From: Pseudomonas versuta
Lineage (GTDB): Bacteria; Pseudomonadota; Gammaproteobacteria; Pseudomonadales; Pseudomonadaceae
Direction: 5' to 3'
DNA length: 64,000 nucleotides
NCBI RefSeq assembly: GCF_001294575.1
Contig: NZ_CP012676.1
Location: 3,744,501-3,808,500 of the forward strand
The notes below the pieces were generated by a model. The model saw nothing but the letters and a program-made list of their open reading frames with translations. It made no database searches and was not told where the DNA came from. The translations under genes were made by a program, and so were the position numbers. This document shows, in pieces, positions 32,746 through 41,571 of the stretch. How positions within the stretch are numbered: position 1 is the stretch's first letter; every line of letters begins with the position of its first letter.

Positions 32746-34011
32746 ATGCTCAGGAACTCTCTTGGGACGCTCAGCGCCTGCGTTTTATCCCTTGGTCAGG
32801 CTTACGCCAGCGGTTTTGTCGACGACAGCCACGCCGATCTGGTGATGCGCAACTATTACTTTGACCGCAATTACGTGAATGCCACACCTCAGGCCGCCGC
32901 CCGCGAATGGGCACAGGGCTTCATTCTCAACATGCGCTCCGGCTTTACGCAAGGGCCGGTGGGGTTCGGCCTTGATGCTCAAGGTTTGCTGGGTGTGCGC
33001 CTGGACTCCTCACGCGCTCGCACCGGTACCGGCCTGCTACCGTATAGCGTCACCACCCGTGAGCCGGCCGATGAATATTCGGAGCTGGGTCTGACGGCCA
33101 AAGTCAGGGCGTCGAAAAGCGAGCTGCAATTGGGCACCATCAGCACGTTCCTGCCGATCGCTTTCGCCAGCCCTACTCGCCTGCTGCCACAGACGTTTCG
33201 CGGCGCGTACCTCAAGTCCCAGGAAATCGACAAGCTGACCCTGCACGTCGGCTGGCTCGACCGCATCAACCTGCGCGACTCCACCGACTACCAGAAAATG
33301 TCGGTGGCCTCGCCCAACGGGCGCTTCAATGGTGCGGCGCAGTCCGAACGCTTTACCTTCCTCGGAGGCGACTACGACTGGTCACCGCAACTGACCCTGA
33401 AGTACTACCACGCAGAACTCGCGGACCTGTACCGCAAAGACTTCTATGGCTTTATCGACACTCGGGCGATGGGCCCCGGCAGCCTGAAAAGCGACTTTCG
33501 CCTGTTTGTCACGGGTGAGGACGGTGCGGCCAAAGCAGGCACCGTAGACAACCGCAACGCCGCCCTGATGCTGACGTACAGCCTGGGAGCCCACAAATTA
33601 GGCGCCGGCTACATGCAACTGAGCGGCAAGACAGGCATGCCGTACCTGTTCGGCACTGAGCCGTTGGTGATCACCGAAGGCTCCCTGAGCTCCGACTTTC
33701 TGAACCCCAAGGAGCGCAGCTGGCAGGTGCGCTACGACTACAACTTTGTCGCCCTGGGTCTGCCCGGACTCAATGGCATGCTGCGCTACGTCAGCGGCGA
33801 TAATATCGAGTTGCCCAAGTTGGGCGGCAGCAACCTGACAGAAAGCGAAAAGGACATCGAACTGAACTATGTGCTTCAGGGCACGCCCCTCAAAGGCCTG
33901 GCCCTGCGGGTGCGTAACGCCTGGTACCGCAACGACTTCAGCGCCCAGGCCAGCCATCGGGATGACAATGAGCTGCGGGTGAATGTCGATTACACATGGA
34001 AGTTATGGTGA
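32746..34011 (+). CDS. OprD-family outer-membrane porin
   Basis: An 18-strand-type specific porin for small acids. 421 residues from ATG 32746 (a GTG at 32734 would add four). The signal peptide ends near GQAYA-SGFVDDSHADL. Family motifs DDSHADLVMRNYYFDRNYV, EWAQGFILNMRSGFTQGPVG and the final strand NVDYTWKLW with an aromatic C-terminus are present. It follows mhpT by 72 bases, so it probably admits hydroxyphenylpropionate or a similar acid. The substrate is inferred from context only. Confidence 0.88.
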   Translation: MLRNSLGTLSACVLSLGQAYASGFVDDSHADLVMRNYYFDRNYVNATPQAAAREWAQGFILNMRSGFTQGPVGFGLDAQGLLGVRLDSSRARTGTGLLPYSVTTREPADEYSELGLTAKVRASKSELQLGTISTFLPIAFASPTRLLPQTFRGAYLKSQEIDKLTLHVGWLDRINLRDSTDYQKMSVASPNGRFNGAAQSERFTFLGGDYDWSPQLTLKYYHAELADLYRKDFYGFIDTRAMGPGSLKSDFRLFVTGEDGAAKAGTVDNRNAALMLTYSLGAHKLGAGYMQLSGKTGMPYLFGTEPLVITEGSLSSDFLNPKERSWQVRYDYNFVALGLPGLNGMLRYVSGDNIELPKLGGSNLTESEKDIELNYVLQGTPLKGLALRVRNAWYRNDFSAQASHRDDNELRVNVDYTWKLW

Positions 34012-34198
34012 GTGCCGGCCGGTTACCGGGTGAAGCGCCAATACTTGCATCACGAAGATGCGCGTACACCGTCAAGGTCTCCCCCTGCATCCTCTGAGGC
34101 ATCACACCCGGTGCTTCTTGCATCCCGCATAACTTGATCACGATGATTGAGGCTTGCACCTGGGTGGGGCCTCATCAACTCGGTCGCGCGCGCAACAT

Positions 34199-35080
34199 TT
34201 AATCTTCGACACGCTCAACGCTCAGAGCCTCCAGCAATACCCGCTCCAGGATGTCAAAGAAACCTCTGATGTGTGCCTGTTTCAACGCCTGAGGCCGAGT
34301 GACCAGATAGACCTCCATATCGGGCAACTCAAGGTCCAGAAACACTTCGTTCAGGCCCTTCGCCAAAATACGGGGCAGTACAGCCACGCCCATACCTCGC
34401 CTCACCGACTCCAGTTGTACGGCGAACGAGTTCACGCTGATTTGTGCACGGTCCAGACCCGCAGCCTTTGCGGCACGCATTTGAGGCAACATGTCCAGCG
34501 GAGGGAGCAAGGCGATGTTGACCGCCGTAGCCAGGCTCACCCCAGGAAACCGCTTCAGGTACCTGGCATCAGCAAAGACGCCGTAAGCGAGCTTGCCCAT
34601 GGGGCGATAAATCAGCGATGGCTCTCCCAGGTGCGCGGTGCGCAGAGCAATGTCTGCCGCCCCGCGGACGATCTTGTGGAAGTCGGCGGTGACCATTAAC
34701 TCCACGCTGCAACGCGGATGCAGGGAAGTAAAACGACTCGCAGCCTGCAGCACACAAGAAGAGAACCCCTCTCCGGCACTGACCAGAACACTGCCGCACA
34801 GCTCTGTTTGCCCCCCGGACACGTCCGCTGCCGTTTGGCGCCTTAACCCCGCCTCCGCAGCCACTGCAACTTCCACCAGGGATTGACCCCGCGCGGTCAA
34901 CCAGCAGCCCTCAACGCCTCGCTCAACGAGTGGTTCACCCAGGGCCGCTTCCAGTTGGGTCAGGCGACGAGACACCGTAGACGCCGCGATACCCAGCAGT
35001 TGCCCGGCTTGAAGAAGGCTGCCACGCCGCGAGACCGCCAACAGCAGACGAAGGTCGTCCCAATTTGCTTGCAACGCCAT
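34199..35080 (-). CDS. LysR-family transcriptional regulator
   Basis: 293 residues from ATG 35080 (MALQANWDDLRLLLAVSRRG), chosen because GGGAGG and GGGAGGT precede it. N-terminal HTH: GSLLQAGQLLGIAASTVSRRLTQLE. The effector domain (about 88-290) includes SVELMVTADFHKIVRGAADIALR. It is convergent with the porin and divergent from the small ORF and reductase at 35.2-36.4 kb, which are its likeliest targets. Effector unknown. Confidence 0.88.
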   Translation of the reverse strand: MALQANWDDLRLLLAVSRRGSLLQAGQLLGIAASTVSRRLTQLEAALGEPLVERGVEGCWLTARGQSLVEVAVAAEAGLRRQTAADVSGGQTELCGSVLVSAGEGFSSCVLQAASRFTSLHPRCSVELMVTADFHKIVRGAADIALRTAHLGEPSLIYRPMGKLAYGVFADARYLKRFPGVSLATAVNIALLPPLDMLPQMRAAKAAGLDRAQISVNSFAVQLESVRRGMGVAVLPRILAKGLNEVFLDLELPDMEVYLVTRPQALKQAHIRGFFDILERVLLEALSVERVED

Positions 35081-35196
35081 ACCTCCCATCCTCCCTGGTT
35101 TGCATATATGCAAAGCCATTATGCAGCAGTCGCTGTTTTTCAGACCCGGTCTCAGCGGTATATCTACCGGCCTTAGAAACGACTGGAATGGAATGT

Positions 35197-35325
35197 ATGA
35201 CTACGGGGCCCAACGACTACGCGGAATGCGCCGCTCAGGTCTTCAATCGCCGTGATGCAGGCGGCGAAGAGGTGTTCTTCGACAGCGTGGTGCTGATGCC
35301 GTCAGCCCAACAGCAAGAGGGTTAA
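35197..35325 (+). CDS. Possible small protein preceding the reductase gene
   Basis: A 42-codon frame, MTTGPNDYAECAAQVFNRRD and on to PSAQQQEG, ending 3 bases before the next ATG. The tight spacing suggests a coupled leader or a small gene, but the ribosome site is weak and no family is recognised. It may also be the tail of a decayed gene. An alternative ATG lies at 35188. Confidence 0.35.
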   Translation: MTTGPNDYAECAAQVFNRRDAGGEEVFFDSVVLMPSAQQQEG

Positions 35326-35328
35326 GCC

Positions 35329-36366
35329 ATGCGCAACGCTTTCGTTACTGGCGCGACCGGCTTGCTGGGAAACAACCTGGTGCGGGAACTGGTCGCACGC
35401 GGCTACTGCGTCAAAGCCCTGGTCCGCTCAAGAGCCAAAGGTGAACAGCAGTTCAACGACCTCCCGGGGGTGGAGTTGGTGGTGGGTGACATGGCCGACA
35501 TCGACGGGTTCGCAGCATCGCTGCAAGGCTGCGATACGGTGTTTCATACGGCGGCGTTCTTTCGCGACAACTACAAAGGGGGCAGCCACTGGGAAGAACT
35601 CGAAAAGATCAATGTCGCCGGCACCCGAGACCTGCTGCAACAGGCCTACCGCGCGGGGATACGCCGGTTTGTTCACACCTCTTCGATTGCCGTGCTCGAC
35701 GGCCCACCCGGCACCGCTATCGATGAGACCTGTCTGCGGGCCGAAGCCGATGCGGATGACTACTACCGCAGCAAGATCCTCGCCGACCGTGTCGTGCTGG
35801 CGTTTCTTGAAACTCATCCCCAGATGCATGCCTGCATGGTGCTGCCCGGCTGGATGTGGGGACCTGGCGATATGGGCCCGACCTCCTCGGGGCAATTGGT
35901 CAATGATGTCGTCAACGGCAAATTACCCGGGCTGATCCCCGGTACCTTCTCCGTAGTCGATGCCCGTGACGTGGCATGGGCCCAGATTGCCGCCGCTAAA
36001 CATGGACGGCGTGCAGAGCGCTACCTCGCGGCCGGCCGGAACTTGACCATGCGCCAGTTGGTACCCGCTCTGGGACGTATAGCGGGTGTCAAAACCCCTG
36101 CCCGGCAACTGCCATTGCCCGCGTTATACCTTTTGGCGGCGGTGCAGGAGGTCTATGCGCGCCTTACCGGCAAGCCCATTTTGCTGAGCATGGCGACGTT
36201 GCGCCTGTTGATACGCGAGGAGCACCGGACCTGTTTTAACCACCGCAAAAGTGAACAGGAACTCGGGCTCAGTTTTCGAGCGCTGGAGCTGACGATGTCT
36301 GACACGGTGACGTGGTACCGGGAACATGGCTGGTTTAAAAACAACAAGGCCGAAAACAAACGCTGA
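35329..36366 (+). CDS. NAD-dependent epimerase/dihydroflavonol 4-reductase-like enzyme
   Basis: An extended short-chain dehydrogenase, 345 residues. The NAD(P) motif is VTGATGLLGNNLVRELVARG, the active-site Ser is in FVHTSSIAVLDG, and the YxxxK pair is in DDYYRSKILADRVV. The family resembles 3-beta-HSD and hopanoid-associated sugar epimerases (HpnA-like), but the substrate cannot be read. It is preceded by a small ORF and followed 78 bases later by the LuxR-type gene. Confidence 0.85.
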   Translation: MRNAFVTGATGLLGNNLVRELVARGYCVKALVRSRAKGEQQFNDLPGVELVVGDMADIDGFAASLQGCDTVFHTAAFFRDNYKGGSHWEELEKINVAGTRDLLQQAYRAGIRRFVHTSSIAVLDGPPGTAIDETCLRAEADADDYYRSKILADRVVLAFLETHPQMHACMVLPGWMWGPGDMGPTSSGQLVNDVVNGKLPGLIPGTFSVVDARDVAWAQIAAAKHGRRAERYLAAGRNLTMRQLVPALGRIAGVKTPARQLPLPALYLLAAVQEVYARLTGKPILLSMATLRLLIREEHRTCFNHRKSEQELGLSFRALELTMSDTVTWYREHGWFKNNKAENKR

Positions 36367-36444
36367 GCCATGAATGAAAATCTTGCATTGCCTACAGCAT
36401 TTGCGCAGAGTTGATTTAACCCGGCCGGATATTGAGCGCATGAC

Positions 36445-37173
36445 ATGGACAGTCAATCCAATCACTCTGATTTTGGCGTGTCCGGCCTGCCCCCTTCAAA
36501 CGTATGTTTACAATCAGAACTTGAAAATCAGCTGGGGATGTTTCAAGAACTAAGTTATGCCTACTTTGCCGTGCCACGCAATCGCGTGGTCGCGCCTCTT
36601 ATTGTTTCAAACTACCCTTCACCTTGGCTAAATACTTATAAGCAAGCCCGATCGCACTTGATCGATCCGATCATTCATTACGGACTTAAAAGTTGTGCAC
36701 CATTCTCCTGGAGTGCTGCACTTCAGGCTGTTTCCTGTGACCAGAGTCGGGAACTGTTTCGACGTTCCAGCGAACACCGGATCTGCTCAGGCACCACCTT
36801 TGTCCTGCATGACCCCTGTGGCGTGTTCAGTTCGTTGAGTCTGTGCAATGGCGGGCAGCAGGCCGATTTTGATCGCCTGCTGGCCGACCGGCAGGGGCAG
36901 ATACAGATGGCACTGATCCACTTTCATAGCTGGCTAATGAGCCTGCGTACGGTAGACGAGCTGTTTTCAACCCTTGCGAACGGGCCGCTTTCGGCCAGGG
37001 AAATGGCAGTGCTCAAATGGGTCAAGATGGGCAAGTCCTACCGGGAAACAGGGCTGATCTGCGCGATTTCCGAGCGGACGGTCAAATTTCACATGTCCAA
37101 CATTGCGGCCAAACTACAGGTCTGCAATGCCAAGCAGGCGGTTTATGAAGCTCAGCGCCAGGGCCTGCTCTGA
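36445..37173 (+). CDS. LuxR-type acyl-homoserine-lactone receptor regulator (LuxR solo)
   Basis: 242 residues. The autoinducer domain (about 25-165) has all six conserved AHL-pocket residues in the usual spacing: W61, Y65, D74, P75, W89 and G116 (TraR W57, Y61, D70, P71, W85, G113). The C-terminal GerE/LuxR HTH (about 180-240) contains PLSAREMAVLKWVKMGKS and SERTVKFHMSNIAAKL. No luxI-type synthase is in the window, so it probably senses an AHL made elsewhere or by neighbours. Likely targets are the adjacent reductase and hydrolase genes. Confidence 0.92.
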   Translation: MDSQSNHSDFGVSGLPPSNVCLQSELENQLGMFQELSYAYFAVPRNRVVAPLIVSNYPSPWLNTYKQARSHLIDPIIHYGLKSCAPFSWSAALQAVSCDQSRELFRRSSEHRICSGTTFVLHDPCGVFSSLSLCNGGQQADFDRLLADRQGQIQMALIHFHSWLMSLRTVDELFSTLANGPLSAREMAVLKWVKMGKSYRETGLICAISERTVKFHMSNIAAKLQVCNAKQAVYEAQRQGLL

Positions 37174-37347
37174 GTGCACGCTGGCGCTTGCCGGTCTCTC
37201 GCGGATGTGCAAATACAGCGACCGCATACTATTAATTGACGGACCAGAAAGATAATAAATACAACTTCGCCGGTTCAACTATCTCACCCGGCAACCCCCT
37301 GTACTCAAGTGCTATTACAGGTTGCAGCCCGATACTCTCCTCACGCT

Positions 37348-37367
37348 ATCTGTACCTAGATACAGTT
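37348..37367. promoter_or_regulatory. Strong dyad upstream of the hydrolase gene: lux-type box or LexA box
   Basis: ATCTGTACCTAGATACAGTT fits two known patterns. It has the CT-N12-AG layout of las/rhl-type lux boxes next to a luxR gene. Its inner 16 bases are also CTG-N10-CAG and match the LexA consensus at 13 of 16 positions. It sits in the 369-base gap between the LuxR gene and the hydrolase, 176 bases before the ATG at 37543. The rest of the gap shows no gene. Confidence 0.5.
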
Positions 37368-37542
37368 GTTCTCCACAGGTAATTACGGCACGTTATGCCC
37401 GGCAGTGCTCAAGCCCCTGACCACTGCGCAACACTAAACTTTTCAATATTGCGCCAAACAAGACAATGACTGCCCGAACCTCTGGATCAGGCTTGCGCAT
37501 GCTGGTTGGCGATCCTGCCAATACATCGAAACAGGGAAGATC

Positions 37543-38415
37543 ATGGAAAAGCCCGCGTCTTCAGAACCGCGCCAGGCCCTCATGCCGATCGCAACGCCCG
37601 GGTGGCCCGGTGTTGCCATTTGCAGGCTGTTCATCCGGGTTATGTTTCGCCAGGTCCAGGGCTGGAAACGCGACGTGCCAGCTCATGCGGCGGCCTTTGT
37701 AGAAGTCTCGCGCGACGGCAGCCGGCTGGAGGGAGCCTCTGTGCGCACCACCGCCATGCAGCCCCGAGGCGTCGTGATGTTGTGCCACCCGTTCCTCAAG
37801 TACGGCATGCATTATTTTTTCGAGAACAAACTGGATCAAGCATTTCTGGATCAGGGCTATCACGTGGTCGCTTTCAATTTCAAAGGCTTCGGCCGCAGCA
37901 CCATCGGCGGTCATGCATTTGCCGACGATGTGCTGGCGATTGCCCGGCGAGTGACACAGGACAACCCGGGCCTGCCCGTCCACCTGGTGGGCTGTTCGTT
38001 TGGTGGCTATCACCTGGCCCATGCCCTGGCACGGGATGCCACGCCCTTTACCTCGGCGGTGCTGGACAGCGTGCCGGTTTCGGTGCGCAGCTACTTCACT
38101 CGCGGACCGCTGCGGCACGCCATGCGCTGGATCAGCGGCAGTCGCCTGGCGGTGCCCACGGGGACCTGTGCGATTGATCACTCATTGCAAAGCGTGCGCC
38201 ATCTACCGGTCGCCTATTTCTACGGCCTCAACGACCCCTTTATCCCGGCTGCCAGCGTGGCAGGGCTAAAGCGCGATTGCGGGACCTTGCATATGGTCGG
38301 CTTCGAGGGCTGTCGTCACCTGGAAAACCATAAGAACCACCGGGATCGCTACTTCGAGGAAATCTTCGCTTTTTTCAATCGGGCAGAAGCTCAAACGCCT
38401 GTCGTACCGGCATAA
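37543..38415 (+). CDS. Alpha/beta hydrolase of unknown substrate
   Basis: 290 residues. The nucleophile elbow is VGCSFGGYHLAHAL with Ser152; the likely acid is in YGLNDPFIPA and the His in GCRHLENHKNH. An N-terminal extension of about 50 residues precedes the fold; 20-40 is mildly hydrophobic. MLCHPFLKYGMHYFF forms the oxyanion region. The start has GGGAAG upstream. It follows the LuxR gene and precedes a small membrane protein by 19 bases, perhaps as one unit. Esterase or thioesterase are both possible. Confidence 0.85.
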   Translation: MEKPASSEPRQALMPIATPGWPGVAICRLFIRVMFRQVQGWKRDVPAHAAAFVEVSRDGSRLEGASVRTTAMQPRGVVMLCHPFLKYGMHYFFENKLDQAFLDQGYHVVAFNFKGFGRSTIGGHAFADDVLAIARRVTQDNPGLPVHLVGCSFGGYHLAHALARDATPFTSAVLDSVPVSVRSYFTRGPLRHAMRWISGSRLAVPTGTCAIDHSLQSVRHLPVAYFYGLNDPFIPAASVAGLKRDCGTLHMVGFEGCRHLENHKNHRDRYFEEIFAFFNRAEAQTPVVPA

Positions 38416-38434
38416 CCCACCAAGGAACACTGGA

Positions 38435-38875
38435 ATGGGCAACGAATACAACATGGCGCTGGTGCTCGGTGCCGGGCTCAGCCTGCTGGCGGCGCTGATG
38501 CATGTCGGGGTCATCATGGGGGGGCCTTCGTGGTATCACCTGTTTGGCGCTGGCGAGCGCTTTGTCCGGGCAGCCAGGGCCGGGCGACGGTTTCCGGCAG
38601 TGGTCACGGCAGGGATTGCCCTGGTGCTCACCGCATGGGCGGCCTATGCACTGTCCGGTGCCGGGGTGATCGAACCGTTGCCCCTGCTGCGCCCTGCATT
38701 GTGTGCGATCACCCTGGTTTACCTGCTGCGCGGCCTGCTGGGGCCTTTCGTACTGGCCGGTACCGGGCGCAGTACCCGCTTCATCATGATCAGCTCGGCG
38801 ATCTGTCTGGTGTATGGGCTGGTGCATCTGTTCGGGTTGGTGCAAGTGTGGAGCTCACTCGCGTCACCTGGCTGA
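38435..38875 (+). CDS. Small integral membrane protein, four predicted segments
   Basis: 146 residues with hydrophobic segments at about 7-28, 55-75, 84-105 and 118-140; motifs GGPSWYHLFGAGERFVRAARAG and LRPALCAITLVYLLRGLLGPF. Conserved as a hypothetical inner-membrane protein in Pseudomonas and relatives, with no known function that I recognise. It lies 19 bases after the hydrolase and is probably cotranscribed. Confidence 0.8.
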   Translation: MGNEYNMALVLGAGLSLLAALMHVGVIMGGPSWYHLFGAGERFVRAARAGRRFPAVVTAGIALVLTAWAAYALSGAGVIEPLPLLRPALCAITLVYLLRGLLGPFVLAGTGRSTRFIMISSAICLVYGLVHLFGLVQVWSSLASPG

Positions 38876-39037
38876 CCGCCAGTCTCAGTTGCGGGTGCCC
38901 GGCAAACTGCACTCGATCATCGTGCACCAGATGGCGTATCGTTCGGCAAACATTCCAGCACCCGCCAGGGGCTGGAGCAGAAATACACCGTCAGCCATTT
39001 AGTTGAAGCGTTGACGGGTCGCCGAGCAGGAAACCCC

Positions 39038-39928
39038 ATGCAACTTGAATGGCTTGAAGACTTTATCGAGCTGGCACGCACCCGCAGTCTGTCCCGTGCT
39101 GCCGAGAATCGTTGCGTCACCCACCCGGCGTTCGGCCGGCGCATCCGGGCACTGGAAGAGTGGGTCGGCTCGGCGCTGATCGAGCGCAAGCAACCGCTGT
39201 CGCTTACGCCTTGCGGTGTATTGTTTCTTGATGCCGCCACGCAGTCGCTGGCATTGCTGACTGCGGTCAGGGCGCAATTCCAGGGCACCACCCTGAGCCG
39301 CGACGAACCGGTGCGGATCGCTACAGGCCGTACTCTGGCCTGTGATTTTTTCCCCGACTGGTACCAGTCGCTGAACCGCCAACTGGGCAGTTTTCCGGTG
39401 TCACTGGTTACCAGCGGCGCCCAGGAAGCAATCAGCAAACTGTCCGCCGGCGAGGTCGACTTGCTGCTGAGTTTTTCCAGCCCCTTGACCCAGACGCTGA
39501 TGGACCCGCAGCGTTTCGACTCGCGAGTGCTGGCCAGTGAAGAGTTGTTGCCGGTCAGTGCACCCGACGCCCATGGGCAACCGCGACAGCAAATAGCCGT
39601 CGACAGCAGTGCCCTGACCATCCCCTGGCTGGCGTTTTCGCCGACCCTGGCCCTGCGCGGGGTGCTGGCCCAGCACCTGGAGCAACTGCCTCAGCGTCTG
39701 GCCCTGCGCATGGTTTATCAGGCTGATTCCTATGACGCCATTCTGGAAATGGCCAAGCGTGGCATAGGCCTCGCGTGGCTGCCGCGCATGGTGGTCAAAG
39801 GGGCACTGGAGTCCGGCGATTTGCTGATTGCGGGCAGCGCCGAGTTCCGCGTCAGCTTCGACGTTTCGCTGCATCGCTTGCGCGCCAACCAGAGCGAACT
39901 GGTAATGAAAATCTGGAACAGTCTTTGA
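39038..39928 (+). CDS. LysR-family regulator resembling HypT/YjiE
   Basis: 296 residues from ATG 39038 (MQLEWLEDFIELARTRSLSR). HTH region SRAAENRCVTHPAFGRRIRALE; effector domain from about 90. The N-terminal signature ('LEWLEDF...PAFGRRIRALEEWVG') is that of the HypT branch, some members of which respond to oxidants, but a metabolite sensor is equally possible. It is upstream of and codirectional with the MHS transporter, whose leader carries two direct repeats that could be its sites. Confidence 0.87.
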   Translation: MQLEWLEDFIELARTRSLSRAAENRCVTHPAFGRRIRALEEWVGSALIERKQPLSLTPCGVLFLDAATQSLALLTAVRAQFQGTTLSRDEPVRIATGRTLACDFFPDWYQSLNRQLGSFPVSLVTSGAQEAISKLSAGEVDLLLSFSSPLTQTLMDPQRFDSRVLASEELLPVSAPDAHGQPRQQIAVDSSALTIPWLAFSPTLALRGVLAQHLEQLPQRLALRMVYQADSYDAILEMAKRGIGLAWLPRMVVKGALESGDLLIAGSAEFRVSFDVSLHRLRANQSELVMKIWNSL

Positions 39929-40005
39929 CCGCTCCTGTACCGCAACAGCCATAAGATCCCAACCCTTCAGGCCTGAAAACGCCCTGCGGCAGCGGCTTTA
40001 CAGGC

Positions 40006-40042
40006 CCTGTGCCCAAACAGCTCAAACCTGTGCCCAAACAGC
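40006..40042 (+). repeat. Two 16-base direct repeats with 21-base period upstream of the MHS transporter
   Basis: CCTGTGCCCAAACAGC occurs at 40006-40021 and again at 40027-40042. Each contains the dyad TGT-N6-ACA and they are two helical turns apart, the pattern of tandem regulator sites. They lie 135-171 bases before the transporter ATG, inside the 248-base gap after the LysR gene. Confidence 0.6.
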
Positions 40043-40176
40043 AATTGCCGTTGCCGGGTACTTGCTGCAACTTCACCGGGCTTCACTCATAAAAAATAAT
40101 GCCTTCGATCTTGCCTGGCCGCACTGCGGCCCGGTGAATCCGGATGCCAACTGTGAAATAGACCTGGTGCTCACCC

Positions 40177-41493
40177 ATGACAGTTCAATCATCCGCCGTA
40201 CCCTCGGTACGTGCTGCGACCAAGCGAGGCCCATGGAAGGAAATCGTCGCTGCCAGCGTCGGCAACGCGCTGGAATTCTACGACTTACTGATCTACGGCT
40301 ATTTTGCGGTGGTCATCAGCAAGCAGTTTTTCCCCTCCGATAACGAAACCACTTCATTACTGCTGGCCGTGGGCTCGTTCGGCATTTCCTTTTTGATGCG
40401 CCCGCTGGGCGCCATCGTCCTCGGTTCATATGCCGACAGGGCCGGGCGCAAGGCATCGTTAACGATGTCGATCCTGCTCATGTTGCTCGGCACCGCGATC
40501 ATTACCTTCGCTCCGACCTATGAGCAGATCGGCCTGCTGGCACCGCTGTTGATCATCGTTGCGCGCATGCTCCAGGGCTTTTCCACAGGCGGGGAATTTG
40601 GTGCAGCGACGGCGTTTATGGTCGAACACGCCGATGCCAAACGCCGGGGCTTCTTTGCCAGCTGGCAATTATCGACCCAGGGCCTGGCGACGGTTTTGGC
40701 AGCGGGCGTGAGCGCGCTCCTCAGCTATGTGCTGTCGGATGTGCAATTGAACACCTGGGGCTGGCGGGTGGCATTCGGCATCGGCCTGCTGATCGGCCCC
40801 GTGGGTTTTTACATCCGCACGCAAATCGATGAAACCCCGGACTTCAAGAAAACCGTGGCCAATATCGCGGTCAAGACTCCGTTGCGCGATGTGCTGATCA
40901 AAGGCCATGTCAGCCTGTTGCTGGCCATCGGCGTCGTTGCCGGGGCCACTGCATTCAACTACGTACACAAGCTGTACATGCCGATCTATGCCCTGAAACA
41001 GTTGCACATCGCAGCTACTTCCTCGTACCTCGGGGCCTTGATGACCGGCATCACGCTGATGATCATGGCGCCGGTGTTCGGCGGACTTTCCGATCAGTAC
41101 GGTCGATTCCGGGTACTGACCATCGCCCTGTTGATAACCGGGTTTTCGTCCTACCCGATGTTCGTGCTGCTCAACACCTTCCCTAGCCTCTCAACCCTGT
41201 TAATGGTGCAAGCGATTGTCGGCGTGTTGATCGCAGCCTGCCTGGGGCCCATCCCGGCAATGCTCGCCGACATCTTCCCGACCAGCATTCGCGGGACAGG
41301 ACTGGCGCTGAGCTACAACTTTTCAGTCACCCTGTTTGGCGGGTTCGCCCCGTTGATCGTGACCTGGATGATCGATGCTACCGGCAACAAACTGGCCCCC
41401 AGTTTTTATGTGATGGCGACCGTTCTGGTCAGCGTACTGGCAATCATCTGCCTGGGACGACGCATGCGCGGCATCAGCCCTGCAGCCAGTTAA
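40177..41493 (+). CDS. MFS transporter of the metabolite:H+ symporter (MHS) family
   Basis: 438 residues, 12 predicted segments. The MHS hallmark ASVGNALEFYDLLIYGYFAV is in TM1 and GSYADRAGRKASLTMSILLM in loop 2-3, with ARMLQGFSTGGEFGAATAFM in TM4. The family carries carboxylates such as citrate, 2-oxoglutarate, proline or shikimate. It is followed 78 bases later by a deacylase-like gene, so an N-acyl amino acid or related acid is a reasonable guess. Confidence 0.9.
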   Translation: MTVQSSAVPSVRAATKRGPWKEIVAASVGNALEFYDLLIYGYFAVVISKQFFPSDNETTSLLLAVGSFGISFLMRPLGAIVLGSYADRAGRKASLTMSILLMLLGTAIITFAPTYEQIGLLAPLLIIVARMLQGFSTGGEFGAATAFMVEHADAKRRGFFASWQLSTQGLATVLAAGVSALLSYVLSDVQLNTWGWRVAFGIGLLIGPVGFYIRTQIDETPDFKKTVANIAVKTPLRDVLIKGHVSLLLAIGVVAGATAFNYVHKLYMPIYALKQLHIAATSSYLGALMTGITLMIMAPVFGGLSDQYGRFRVLTIALLITGFSSYPMFVLLNTFPSLSTLLMVQAIVGVLIAACLGPIPAMLADIFPTSIRGTGLALSYNFSVTLFGGFAPLIVTWMIDATGNKLAPSFYVMATVLVSVLAIICLGRRMRGISPAAS

Positions 41494-41571
41494 ACAGCAG
41501 CAAACCCATCTTGCCTGTCGCACCCTGAACCCGGTGCGGCACACGCAAAAGCTGATCTGACGGAGACACAA

